Assembly (NCBI GenBank): GCA_016702305.1
Contig: JADJEH010000001.1
Span: 682,001 to 746,000 of the forward strand
Origin: a bacterium
Lineage (GTDB): Bacteria > Electryoneota > RPQS01
DNA length: 64,000 bases
Direction: 5' to 3'
In this document: one piece after another, positions 16,864-24,514 of the stretch
Numbering within the stretch: the first letter of the stretch is position 1
How the letters are laid out: the number at the start of each line of letters is the position of its first letter
Notes under the pieces: generated by a model
What the model was told of the DNA's origin: nothing
Databases searched by the model: none
The model's input: only the letters and a program-made list of their open reading frames with translations
Position numbers and translations under genes: made by a program

Positions 16864-18060
16864 TTAGGCGGTCACTGCCGCGTACTCGGCAATGAACTCA
16901 CCGATCAATCCATAGGCCCGGCGAAGCGTCTCCTCTTGAGGCAGAAACACGATTCGAATGTGTTTCGTGCCGGGGCGCTGGCCGAAACCTGATCCGTGAA
17001 CAGTGACGACGCCGGTGGCCTTGATTAGCTCTTGGACGAAGCGCTCATCGTCGCCTTCAATGTGCAAACTCGGGAAAGCGTAGAATGCGCCGCGCGGCGG
17101 AACGCATGACATGCCGGGAATAGCGTTAAGCATCTCGACCGAAATGTCACGGCGGCGCGAGAGCTTGTGCTTGATGGCCGTCAAATGCGATTGGTCACCG
17201 TCGAGAGCGGGCGCGATGGCGAACTGCTCAGGGTGATTGGCCGACAGACGCGCCCGCAGCAGTTTGTTGATCGCTTCAACATAGTCCTTCACCAACTCGC
17301 GCTTGCCGCTGACGATGCCCCAGCCGATCCGGTAGCCCGGAGCGACGTAGGCCTTCGACATACCATTGAATGTGACCATCGGATGATCGGGATCGAGCGA
17401 TGCAATCGAAAGATGCTGGCCGCCGTCGAGAATCAGTTTGTCGTAGATCTCGTCGGCGAAAATGACCAGATTGTGGCGGCGCGCCAGTTCAAGGATGCCT
17501 TCGAGTGTCGCACGTTCGCAGACTGAACCGGTCGGATTGTTCGGATTGATCAGAACGATTGCGCGCGTCTTGGCGTTGATCTTCGACGCGATGTCGTCGA
17601 GATCGGGCTGCCAACCGTTCTGCTCGTTCAAGTAATAGGGGACTTCCTGCGCTTCGAGCTTCGCCAGAAGTGCCGTATAGAGCGGATAGCCCGGAGTTGG
17701 AGTGAGTACATTCTCGCCGGCATTCACCAACGCTGACAGGCAGACATCAATCGCTTCGCTCGCGCCTGTCGTGACGAATATGTCCTGAATGTTGCCGATG
17801 CGATTGCGTTCCGCGTCGCGGCGAATCGCGGCAATCGCCGACGGGATACCCGTGGACGGTGCATATCCATTGTGATTGTCGCGCATCGCCTTGGTGGTCG
17901 CGTCAATGATGTGATCGGGCGTCGCAAAATCAAACAGGTTGGGATCGCCGATATTCAGATAGAGCATTTGGCGGCCCGTGGCGGCGACTTGCTGCGCCAA
18001 TACCACCACATCGCGAACGGCGTAGGTGACTTTTTCGGTGCGTCGCGCTGGCTGGATCAT
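16864..18060 (-). CDS. Class I pyridoxal-phosphate aminotransferase (AlaA/aspartate-aminotransferase-like)
   Basis: A 398-residue fold-type I aminotransferase. Visible motifs are NIGDPN near residue 36, NGYAPSTGIP, the substrate/PLP segment INPNNPTGSV near residue 170, FADEIYDKL with the PLP-binding Asp and Tyr, and the PLP lysine in FNGMSKAYVAPGYRIGW. The arrangement resembles the AlaA or archaeal alanine/valine-pyruvate class more than classical AspC. The exact substrate is uncertain. AAGGA lies 8 nt before the ATG. It is the last gene of a minus-strand run after the POT transporter and ends at the shared terminator. Confidence 0.88.
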   Translation of the reverse strand: MIQPARRTEKVTYAVRDVVVLAQQVAATGRQMLYLNIGDPNLFDFATPDHIIDATTKAMRDNHNGYAPSTGIPSAIAAIRRDAERNRIGNIQDIFVTTGASEAIDVCLSALVNAGENVLTPTPGYPLYTALLAKLEAQEVPYYLNEQNGWQPDLDDIASKINAKTRAIVLINPNNPTGSVCERATLEGILELARRHNLVIFADEIYDKLILDGGQHLSIASLDPDHPMVTFNGMSKAYVAPGYRIGWGIVSGKRELVKDYVEAINKLLRARLSANHPEQFAIAPALDGDQSHLTAIKHKLSRRRDISVEMLNAIPGMSCVPPRGAFYAFPSLHIEGDDERFVQELIKATGVVTVHGSGFGQRPGTKHIRIVFLPQEETLRRAYGLIGEFIAEYAAVTA

Positions 18061-18100
18061 GTTAGTCGTTCCTTGTCAGACAGAGATTGCACGTTGGCCG

Positions 18101-19828
18101 CTACACGTCCTTGGCCTGCCACTTTTGCGCAAATTGCGCGTAAATCGCAACGCCAATCGCGGAAAGTATTCCCATCGCGGCAAACTGGTACCATAGTTCA
18201 TAGGGATGATAGGTGTCCCACAACGTTTGCGTGACCTGCTTGGCGTCCATGCCGCTAATCAGGCCCAAGAATTCCGTGGCCTTCGTGCGAGCGATACCCT
18301 CACCTTGCACGAAGGCGTCGGCGACGGCGCGGGTCGCGGTCTGCACATCGGCTCCCGCGGATTGCGCCGCGGCCACAAGGTCGGACTGCGACATGCCCGC
18401 ATGAATTCCGAACTTGCTGTCAAGGTAACGCAACGAGAGATTGGCCTTGTCACCCATCTCATCATACACCTGACCGCCGCGCAGCGAACCGTAACTCCAG
18501 CCAATGGCAAGCGGGATATTCGCGTAACCCATGTAAAGCGCCTTCTGGCCTTCGGGGGCGATCACACCGAGGTAGTCGTTCATCTTTGGACTCGCCAGCA
18601 TCTCTCCGATGCTGAAGAGAAAAATGCCCAGAATGCATAGGTAGCCGGACATCGTGAATCCCGCCGCAACCAGACCGGCCGAGGCGATGAGGACGCCCGA
18701 CAGAATTGAGGTCAGTCGGCGCATGCGGGCAACCATATATGAGACGAAGATCACAAAGACGACGATTAGGCCGGAGTTGGCGTTGATCATCCACTCCTGC
18801 GTGATCATCGTGCCGCGTGGTGTCACATCGCACATCCACGACGGCAGATTCAATGCCGTCACGATGGCTGAACTGTCAACCCAGTCCACGATGAAGTTCG
18901 GCAACATGTCAAAAAGCTGCATGAACATGAGCCAGAAGCCCGACATCAGCCAGATGAAGGCACCGACCCGTGTCGTTCGGACGATCAATGCGCCGAGTGA
19001 GACGAAAACGACGCCGAGCCGGATATTTGAGTCGAGGGGAACAAGGAAGGCCGCCGCGATCAGACCCGATGCCACTGGAATCAACCACCACGGACGGGCC
19101 ATGTTGATGCACGTCGTCTTGAAGATCGTCCACGGCGTGCCCGTCTGGTCTCCGCCGGCCGGAACTTCTTTATACGTGAAGAGCATCAGGAAGTTGAGGC
19201 AGACGATCACCGCGCAACCATAGAAAACCGCGGGCCACGAGTATCCGTAGAGAAAGTGAGCGAGCGGTGGCCCGAGGAAGCCCCCGATATTCACGACCAT
19301 GTAGAAGGTGCCCCAACCTACAGAGGAGGTTTCCTTCTTGATGGACTGCACCAGCGTGCCCTGAATGCCGGGCTTAAAAACGGCCGTGCCGAACGCGAGC
19401 ACTGCGCACCCGAACATGAACGAATAATAATCGCGCTGCGTGGCCATAAGCAGATAGCCGATGGCTTTGAGCGCGATGCTGATTGAAATCGTCCGCTTAT
19501 ATCCGTAGCGGTCGGCGAAGCCTCCGGAAAACATCGGCACGAGTGACTGCACGAGCGCCCAGACGAAGAATATTTCGCCCTTCTGCGTCTGCGTGAAGTG
19601 CAGCCCGCCGACCTCGTCGGCCTGAGCGATGTAGATGGGAATGACGACGCGCACGCCGTAATAGGCGAGCCGTTCGATCATCTCCATGATGTTCAGCATC
19701 CAGAACGGGCGCTCGAACTGCTTGAGCTGCGCGAGCAGGCCCGGGGTAGGTATTGCGCTCACAAGTTTGGGGGTTAAGACGAACGGATGAACCGACAACG
19801 TTGCGTGCACAATGCCAACTGCGCACAA
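18101..19828 (-). CDS. POT/PTR-family proton-dependent transporter (MFS, peptide-transporter-like)
   Basis: A membrane transporter of about 550-575 residues with roughly 12-14 helices. Near the N-terminus it has MEMIERLAYYG, matching the ExxER motif of proton-coupled oligopeptide transporters, then the MFS loop GGFADRYGYKR and FYMVVNIGGFLGPPLA, which resembles the PTR2 helix-5 signature. A long loop of about 80 residues before the final helix is unusual. The start is uncertain: the frame opens at a TTG (19828) and a GTG (19762) lies before the conserved core, neither with a good Shine-Dalgarno. Substrate is unknown; di/tripeptides are the family guess. It lies between glgB and the aminotransferase on the same strand. 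Confidence 0.75.
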   Translation of the reverse strand: MCAVGIVHATLSVHPFVLTPKLVSAIPTPGLLAQLKQFERPFWMLNIMEMIERLAYYGVRVVIPIYIAQADEVGGLHFTQTQKGEIFFVWALVQSLVPMFSGGFADRYGYKRTISISIALKAIGYLLMATQRDYYSFMFGCAVLAFGTAVFKPGIQGTLVQSIKKETSSVGWGTFYMVVNIGGFLGPPLAHFLYGYSWPAVFYGCAVIVCLNFLMLFTYKEVPAGGDQTGTPWTIFKTTCINMARPWWLIPVASGLIAAAFLVPLDSNIRLGVVFVSLGALIVRTTRVGAFIWLMSGFWLMFMQLFDMLPNFIVDWVDSSAIVTALNLPSWMCDVTPRGTMITQEWMINANSGLIVVFVIFVSYMVARMRRLTSILSGVLIASAGLVAAGFTMSGYLCILGIFLFSIGEMLASPKMNDYLGVIAPEGQKALYMGYANIPLAIGWSYGSLRGGQVYDEMGDKANLSLRYLDSKFGIHAGMSQSDLVAAAQSAGADVQTATRAVADAFVQGEGIARTKATEFLGLISGMDAKQVTQTLWDTYHPYELWYQFAAMGILSAIGVAIYAQFAQKWQAKDV

Positions 19829-19849
19829 GGCAAGACGAAAATATGAGAG

Positions 19850-21790
19850 CTATGCGGAAATCGTTTTCGGTGCCGGGCTCTTGAGGAACACGGCGCCAAG
19901 CGGAGGGATCGTCAAAGAAAGCGAGTGCGATTTGCCGTGTGACGGCTGATCGGTCGTGGCGATGCAGCCCATATTGCCCACGCCTGAACCCCAATAGGCA
20001 GTCGAGTCGCTGTTCAGGACCTCCGTCCACTTGCCCGGTACGTCAACACCCACGCGGTAGTTGTAGCGCGGAACAGGAGTGAAGTTGAGCGCTACCAGAA
20101 TCGGGGAGTCTCCCGCGTCGCCGCGGCGCAGGAAACTGATGACCGACTGGTCACTGTCATGACAGTCCACCCACTCAAATCCGTCCGCATGAAAGTCATG
20201 CTTATGCAGTGCCGGTTCGTGGCGCATCAACAGATTTAGATCGCGCACCCATTTCTGCATACCGGCGTGCGAGGGAAACTCGAGGAGATTCCAGTCAATC
20301 GTCCCATCATGATTCCACTCGCGCCACTGTCCCAGTTCTCCACCCATGAAGAGCAGCTTCTTACCCGGCATGGACCACATGTAGGCAAAGAGCAGGCGCA
20401 GATTGGCGAACTTCTGCCACATGTCTCCGCTCATCCGGCCCAGCAGCGAACCTTTTCCGTGGACAACTTCGTCATGCGACAGCGGCAAGACGAAATTCTC
20501 CGTCCACGCGTACAGCATTCGGAACGTGAGCAGGTGGTGGTGATACTTGCGGAAGATGGGATCGAGCTTCATATACTCGAGCGTATCGTGCATCCAGCCC
20601 ATGTCCCACTTCATGCGGAACCCCAGACCGCCCAGATAGGGAGGACGTGAAACCATCGCCCATGAAGTGCTCTCTTCGGCGATTGGAATCGTATCGGGGA
20701 AGGCCGTCAGCGTTTCATGATTGAGGCGCTTGAGAAACTCGATGGCGTCAATATTCTCTTTGCCGCCATAGCGGTTCGGTATCCACTCGCCGGACTGCCG
20801 CGAATAATCAAGGTAGAGCATCGAGGCCACGCCGTCTACGCGAATACCATCCACATGATAGACGTCCAGCCAGTAAAAAGCGGAGCTGATCAGGAAGCTG
20901 CGGACTTCGTCGCGGCCGTAGTTGAAGATGAAGCTGCCCCAATCGGGGTGGAAGCCCTGACGACGGTCGGCATGTTCGTAAACATAGGTGCCGTCAAAAT
21001 AGCCCAGCGCAAACTCGTCCGTCGCAAAATGCGACGGGACCCAATCAAGGATGACGCCGATGCCGTGCTGATGCAATTGGTCTATCAAGTACATCAAATC
21101 CTGCGGCGAACCGTAGCGGGCCGTCGGTGCGAAATACGAGCTCACCTGGTAGCCCCACGAAGCGTAGTAGGGATGCTCCATGATGGGCATGAACTCCACG
21201 TGCGTGAAGCCGTTTTCGGTCAAGTATTTGATCAGACGCGGTGCAAGCTCGCGGTAGTGCAGGGAGCGGTTGTTGTCATGCGCGACGCGATCCCAACTGC
21301 CGAGGTGCAACTCATAAATACTGATTGGCGCGCCGTCATGATTGTGTTGGGCACGGCTGCTCATCCAATCCTGATCGTGCCAATCATAGCGGTTGTCGTG
21401 TACAACTGAGGCTGTCTTGGGCGGCATCTCCGTGCGGAAGGCGAACGGATCGGCCTTATCCACTTCGTAATTGGACGAGCGCCCACGAATGCGGTACTTG
21501 TAGTTGTCGCCCGCTTTCACTCCCGTGAGAAACCCCTCCCAGATGCCACTCTGCTCGATTTGCGTCAACCGGTTATTGGCTGGATCCCATCCGTTAAAGT
21601 CACCGATGACCGCGACATCTCTTGCGTCGGGCGCCCAAACGGCAAAGGCTACCCCGGGCTGTCCGTCGCGGATTTCCGGATGCGAACCGAGCTTCTGGTA
21701 CAACCGGAAATGGCTGCCCTCATTGAAGAGGTAGCGATCTTCGGGCGTGAGGCGGGAGGCCCCGCCGCGTTTGTCGGAAATTGTGATCAT
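19850..21790 (-). CDS. glgB: 1,4-alpha-glucan branching enzyme (GH13)
   Basis: Makes alpha-1,6 branches in glycogen. The 646-residue protein has a CBM48 domain (FAVWAPDARDVAVIGDFNGWD, about residues 50-70), then the GH13 barrel: EFMPIMEHP, the nucleophile aspartate in GIRVDGVASMLYLDY, the acid/base glutamate in IAEESTSW and LSHDEVVHGKGS. The C-terminal all-beta domain ends near residue 640. Length corresponds to the shorter branching enzymes lacking an extra N-terminal domain. No other glycogen genes are adjacent. A canonical promoter lies so close that transcription would begin at or next to the ATG (see the promoter entry). Confidence 0.96.
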   Translation of the reverse strand: MITISDKRGGASRLTPEDRYLFNEGSHFRLYQKLGSHPEIRDGQPGVAFAVWAPDARDVAVIGDFNGWDPANNRLTQIEQSGIWEGFLTGVKAGDNYKYRIRGRSSNYEVDKADPFAFRTEMPPKTASVVHDNRYDWHDQDWMSSRAQHNHDGAPISIYELHLGSWDRVAHDNNRSLHYRELAPRLIKYLTENGFTHVEFMPIMEHPYYASWGYQVSSYFAPTARYGSPQDLMYLIDQLHQHGIGVILDWVPSHFATDEFALGYFDGTYVYEHADRRQGFHPDWGSFIFNYGRDEVRSFLISSAFYWLDVYHVDGIRVDGVASMLYLDYSRQSGEWIPNRYGGKENIDAIEFLKRLNHETLTAFPDTIPIAEESTSWAMVSRPPYLGGLGFRMKWDMGWMHDTLEYMKLDPIFRKYHHHLLTFRMLYAWTENFVLPLSHDEVVHGKGSLLGRMSGDMWQKFANLRLLFAYMWSMPGKKLLFMGGELGQWREWNHDGTIDWNLLEFPSHAGMQKWVRDLNLLMRHEPALHKHDFHADGFEWVDCHDSDQSVISFLRRGDAGDSPILVALNFTPVPRYNYRVGVDVPGKWTEVLNSDSTAYWGSGVGNMGCIATTDQPSHGKSHSLSLTIPPLGAVFLKSPAPKTISA

Positions 21791-21795
21791 GCCTT

Positions 21796-21824
21796 AATAT
21801 AGAGCGATTCGGGCGGAACGTCAA
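21796..21824 (-). promoter_or_regulatory. Sigma70-type promoter directly upstream of glgB
   Basis: Read on the minus strand: TTGACG at 21824-21819, 17 bp, TATATT at 21801-21796. Only AAGGC separates the -10 box from the glgB ATG at 21790, so the predicted first transcribed base is the A of the start codon or within two bases of it. This suggests a leaderless message. Confidence 0.7.
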
Positions 21825-21827
21825 GCA

Positions 21828-22205
21828 TCAACGCACGACGACTCGGGCGGACCAATAGCCAAGGGCGCAGAGTGCCAAACCCCCAACCACCGAGAGCGCG
21901 ATGTAAGTAAGGGCAAGCAGATGCCGGCGGGCCTCAAACAACAGAAGCGCCTCGGCTGAAAAGGCCGAGAACGTGGTGAAGCCGCCCAGAAAGCCAGTTA
22001 CGGCCAAAAGGCGCAGGTCAAACCACCGAAACCGGTCCAAACGGTCAAACCCGAGCAGCAGGCCGATCGCAGTGCAGCCGATCAGATTCACGGCCAAAGT
22101 CCCCCACGGAAAGTGAGGGTCCGTGCGTTCGGTCACGCTGATCGACAGTAGGTAGCGGCAGAGAGTCCCAAGGCCACCGGCGATGAAGAGGGTAAGATAT
22201 CGCAT
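21828..22205 (-). CDS. crcB: Fluoride ion transporter CrcB
   Basis: Small membrane protein (125 residues, four helices) forming dual-topology dimeric fluoride channels (Fluc). Typical features are GGLGTLCRYLLS near the N-terminus, FPWGTLAVNLIGC with the conserved Asn in helix 2, and GFLGGFTTFSAFSAEA with the Phe box and GGxTTFS turn in helix 3. The leader is only about 20 nt long before the tRNA terminator, so there is no room for a fluoride riboswitch. It lies downstream of tRNA-Asn on the same strand and may depend on read-through of that terminator. Confidence 0.95.
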   Translation of the reverse strand: MRYLTLFIAGGLGTLCRYLLSISVTERTDPHFPWGTLAVNLIGCTAIGLLLGFDRLDRFRWFDLRLLAVTGFLGGFTTFSAFSAEALLLFEARRHLLALTYIALSVVGGLALCALGYWSARVVVR

Positions 22206-22220
22206 ACGACTTTACCAAAA

Positions 22221-22250
22221 TGAAAAAAGCCGCCCGTATTTGGGCGGCTT
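22221..22250 (-). terminator. Intrinsic terminator downstream of tRNA-Asn
   Basis: On the minus strand AAGCCGCCC, a 6-nt loop and GGGCGGCTT form a 9-bp perfect stem followed by a T run (complement of 22223-22228). It lies 8 nt past the 3' end of tRNA-Asn and just upstream of crcB. Confidence 0.88.
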
Positions 22251-22257
22251 AGCCTTG

Positions 22258-22329
22258 CTCCGGAGGAGGGATTCGAACCCCCGACCTAGTGGTTAACAGC
22301 CACCCGCTCTACCGCTGAGCTACTCCGGA
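22258..22329 (-). tRNA. tRNA-Asn (anticodon GTT)
   Basis: A 72-nt cloverleaf read on the minus strand: acceptor TCCGGAG paired with CTCCGGA, D-arm GCTC/GAGC, anticodon loop CTGTTAA with GTT, T-loop TTCGAAT, discriminator G. The 3' CCA is not encoded (the genome reads CAA), so a CCA-adding enzyme must complete it. It has its own promoter 11 nt upstream and a terminator 8 nt downstream. Confidence 0.96.
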
Positions 22330-22339
22330 AAGAAGCACG

Positions 22340-22368
22340 AATCTAATGATTTTCCCGATAGTTGTCAA
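22340..22368 (-). promoter_or_regulatory. Sigma70-type promoter of tRNA-Asn
   Basis: On the minus strand TTGACA at 22368-22363, 17 bp, TAGATT at 22345-22340. The predicted start near 22333 is about 4 nt before the mature tRNA 5' end. Confidence 0.8.
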
Positions 22369-22410
22369 GAACCTCCGGAACGGATGTCTGCAACAATCGG
22401 TGCGGTGGGC

Positions 22411-22439
22411 TTGAATATTTTCCTTACGTGCCCTATATT
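22411..22439 (+). promoter_or_regulatory. Sigma70-type promoter of the small basic protein / HIT operon
   Basis: TTGAAT at 22411-22416 and TATATT at 22434-22439 are 17 bp apart. The predicted start is near 22446, 28 nt before the ATG at 22474. It is divergent from the tRNA-Asn promoter, whose -35 is 42 bp away. Confidence 0.75.
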
Positions 22440-22473
22440 GAGAGACTTAAACAACTTCACCTGAGAGGACGAT

Positions 22474-22581
22474 ATGTGCCGTAACAAGACCATCATGAAG
22501 ATCGTGCACCGCAAAAAGCGGCGCCGCGCCTTGGCCAAAGCTAAGGCTGCCAAACTTGCCGGCACCGCTGCCAAGAAGTAA
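22474..22581 (+). CDS. Very small basic protein (35 residues), unknown function
   Basis: An ATG preceded by GAGAGGA encodes a 35-residue protein with 15 Lys/Arg residues. It begins MCRNKTIMKIVHRKKRRR and ends in an Ala/Lys-rich tail (GTAAKK), like a ribosomal-protein or nucleic-acid-binding peptide. It lies 28 nt after a strong promoter, has a good ribosome-binding site and is followed after 1 nt by the HIT gene, all of which argues that it is translated. I do not recognise a family. It might also act as a leader peptide for the HIT gene. Confidence 0.65.
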   Translation: MCRNKTIMKIVHRKKRRRALAKAKAAKLAGTAAKK

Positions 22582-22582
22582 G

Positions 22583-22927
22583 ATGGGTCAAACGATTTTC
22601 GGAAGGATGATCGCAGGCGAGATTCCTGTTGATAAACTTCTGGAAACTGAAGACTTAATTGCGATTCGGGACATCAACCCGATGGCCCCTACGCATGTCC
22701 TAATCATCCCTAAGAAGCCGTTGCCGGGTCTCGCGCAATCGGCTCCTGAGGATGCTGTGTTGCTCGGAAAATTGCTGGTTACCGCCCGGGATTTGGCCAA
22801 GCAGTTGGGCTTGGAAGAGTCGGGCTATCGAGTGGTCATCAATAATGGGGAGGCGGCCGGGCAGTCGGTGGCGCACCTCCACGTGCACCTGCTGGGCGGG
22901 CGCGAGTTCCGCTGGCCGCCGGGCTGA
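22583..22927 (+). CDS. HIT-family (HINT-type) nucleotide hydrolase
   Basis: A 114-residue histidine-triad protein. It begins MGQTIFGRMIAGEIPVDKL, typical of HINT purine nucleoside phosphoramidases, contains HVLIIPKKP and ends with the triad HLHVHLLGGR close to the C-terminus. It probably hydrolyses AMP-lysine-type phosphoramidates or aminoacyl-adenylates in the cytoplasm. The ATG at 22583 follows the small basic gene by 1 nt; the open frame upstream of it overlaps that gene and is not needed. Confidence 0.93.
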   Translation: MGQTIFGRMIAGEIPVDKLLETEDLIAIRDINPMAPTHVLIIPKKPLPGLAQSAPEDAVLLGKLLVTARDLAKQLGLEESGYRVVINNGEAAGQSVAHLHVHLLGGREFRWPPG

Positions 22928-22958
22928 TCAAGAGAACTGAAAACAAGAGGTTTCATAG

Positions 22959-23375
22959 ATGCGCCGCGTTTTACTTCCGATCGCACTGTTGGCTTGTGTG
23001 GCCGGTCTGATTGTGTTTGCCGGGTGCAAGTCCGGCCCGACTGAACAAGAGCTGTTTGAGAAGGCCACTAAGGCCCAGGAGCAGAACGATTTTGCGACTG
23101 CCATCAAGTCCTACGAGGAGTTGGTGCAATCGTATCCGAACTCCACGTATGCTCCAAAATGCCAGTTCATGACGGGGTATTTATATGCGAATCACGTCAA
23201 GGACGTGGAGAAGGCACGCGCGGCGTACCAAGGTTTCATCAAGCGTTTTCCGGAGGATAACCTCGTCAAGGATGCGCAGTGGGAACTCGATCACCTGGGC
23301 AAGGACGTCAACGACATTGATGAGCTGAACAAGCTGATCGGGACGCCGGATTCGGCGGCCAAGTCGCAAGGTTAG
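22959..23375 (+). CDS. Lipoprotein with TPR repeats (YbgF/BamD-like)
   Basis: A 138-residue protein with a signal peptide ending in a lipobox (FAGC, Cys about residue 23), followed by two to three TPR-like helical repeats (ELFEKATKAQEQNDFATAI; NSTYAPKCQFMTGYLYAN; AAYQGFIKRFPEDNLVKDA). This resembles the N-terminal repeats of BamD or the C-terminal domain of CpoB/YbgF, so a periplasmic scaffold role in outer-membrane or wall assembly is plausible, but BamD would be longer. AAGAGG precedes the ATG. It ends the small operon at the terminator at 23403. Confidence 0.82.
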   Translation: MRRVLLPIALLACVAGLIVFAGCKSGPTEQELFEKATKAQEQNDFATAIKSYEELVQSYPNSTYAPKCQFMTGYLYANHVKDVEKARAAYQGFIKRFPEDNLVKDAQWELDHLGKDVNDIDELNKLIGTPDSAAKSQG

Positions 23376-23402
23376 GCAAATACATCAGGATTTTGTGCCA
23401 CT

Positions 23403-23431
23403 TAGATCCCCGTATGGGGGTCTAATTTTTT
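23403..23431 (+). terminator. Intrinsic terminator after the TPR lipoprotein
   Basis: TAGATCCCC, loop GTAT, GGGGGTCTA (9 bp with one G-T pair) followed by ATTTTTT. It separates this unit from the moxR/bat operon. Confidence 0.88.
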
Positions 23432-23521
23432 GTGGCAGGATGGGAACTTGGTGCGGTCCTCCGGTGTTTATCTGTTAAATTCCCGAGATTTTCTTTAAAA
23501 CTAACGAAAGCAAAAACTTGC

Positions 23522-24511
23522 ATGGATGCGGATATCCGCGAACTGACGCTGCGCATAGAGCGCGAGGCTGAACTGGCAGACCGGATTCTGACCGAGGCCG
23601 GGAAAATTGTCGTTGGGCAGAAGTACATGCTCGAACGCCTCCTGATCGGGTTGTTCAGCAATGGTCACGTCCTGCTGGAGGGTGTGCCCGGGCTGGCGAA
23701 GACGCTGACCATCAAGACGCTGGCCGCGACTGTTTCCGCACAATTCCAACGGATTCAGTTCACACCGGACTTGTTGCCGGCGGACCTCGTGGGGACGCTC
23801 GTCTACAATCAGAAGGACGGAGCGTTCACGACCAAGAAGGGGCCTGTCTTCGCCAATTTCATTCTGGCTGACGAAATCAACCGCGCTCCCGCCAAAGTCC
23901 AGTCGGCATTGCTTGAGTCCATGCAGGAGCAGCAGGTTACTATCGGTGACACGACCTATCCGCTGCCGCAGCCGTTTCTGGTGCTGGCCACGCAGAATCC
24001 GATCGAGCAGGAGGGAACCTATCCGCTGCCGGAAGCCCAGGTTGACCGCTTCATGCTCAAGGTGACCGTGGACTATCCGAAGCGGGACGAAGAGGCGCGG
24101 ATCATGCGCACATTCTCGCGGTCGGAAACTCCTTCGATCCATGCGGTGGCGACGACTGAGGAGCTGATGCGGATTCGCGGCCTGGTGGAGTCAATCTATG
24201 TTGATCCGAAGATTGAGGACTATGTTCTCGATCTCGTGTTCGCAAGCCGTAAGCCTGAACAGCATAAACTGCCTGAACTCAAACCGCTGATTCAATATGG
24301 CGCTTCGCCGCGCGCGTCCATTTTCCTGCTCAAGGCCGCGCGGGCGCATGCGTTTCTCCGCCATCGCGGGTACGTCGTGCCGGAGGACATTCGCGCGATT
24401 GGCTTGGACGTGCTGCGCCACCGCATCGGTATCACCTACGAGGCCGAGGCGGAAGAGATGACGAGCGAGATGATCATCGAGAAGATCTTCGGCGCCGTCG
24501 AAGTCCCGTAA
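23522..24511 (+). CDS. moxR: MoxR-family AAA+ ATPase
   Basis: A 329-residue AAA+ chaperone-like ATPase, first gene of the bat locus. Walker A-like GVPGLAKT (residues about 58-65), Walker B FILADEINRAPAKVQSALL with the typical MoxR helix insert, sensor 1 LATQNPIEQEG and the lid domain after residue 230. MoxR ATPases are thought to help metal-ion insertion or folding of VWA-domain partners, several of which follow here. I chose the ATG at 23522; the upstream frame would reach into the preceding terminator. No convincing promoter could be read in 23432-23521. Confidence 0.94.
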   Translation: MDADIRELTLRIEREAELADRILTEAGKIVVGQKYMLERLLIGLFSNGHVLLEGVPGLAKTLTIKTLAATVSAQFQRIQFTPDLLPADLVGTLVYNQKDGAFTTKKGPVFANFILADEINRAPAKVQSALLESMQEQQVTIGDTTYPLPQPFLVLATQNPIEQEGTYPLPEAQVDRFMLKVTVDYPKRDEEARIMRTFSRSETPSIHAVATTEELMRIRGLVESIYVDPKIEDYVLDLVFASRKPEQHKLPELKPLIQYGASPRASIFLLKAARAHAFLRHRGYVVPEDIRAIGLDVLRHRIGITYEAEAEEMTSEMIIEKIFGAVEVP

Positions 24512-24514
24512 ACC

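Noticed and set aside
22206..22226. Fluoride riboswitch before crcB
   Set aside because: Only about 20 nt lie between the tRNA terminator and the crcB start, too little for the riboswitch fold.
23432..23521. Promoter for the moxR/bat operon
   Set aside because: A-T-rich pieces such as TTAAAT occur, but none has a matching -35 at 16-18 bp; I could not support a call.
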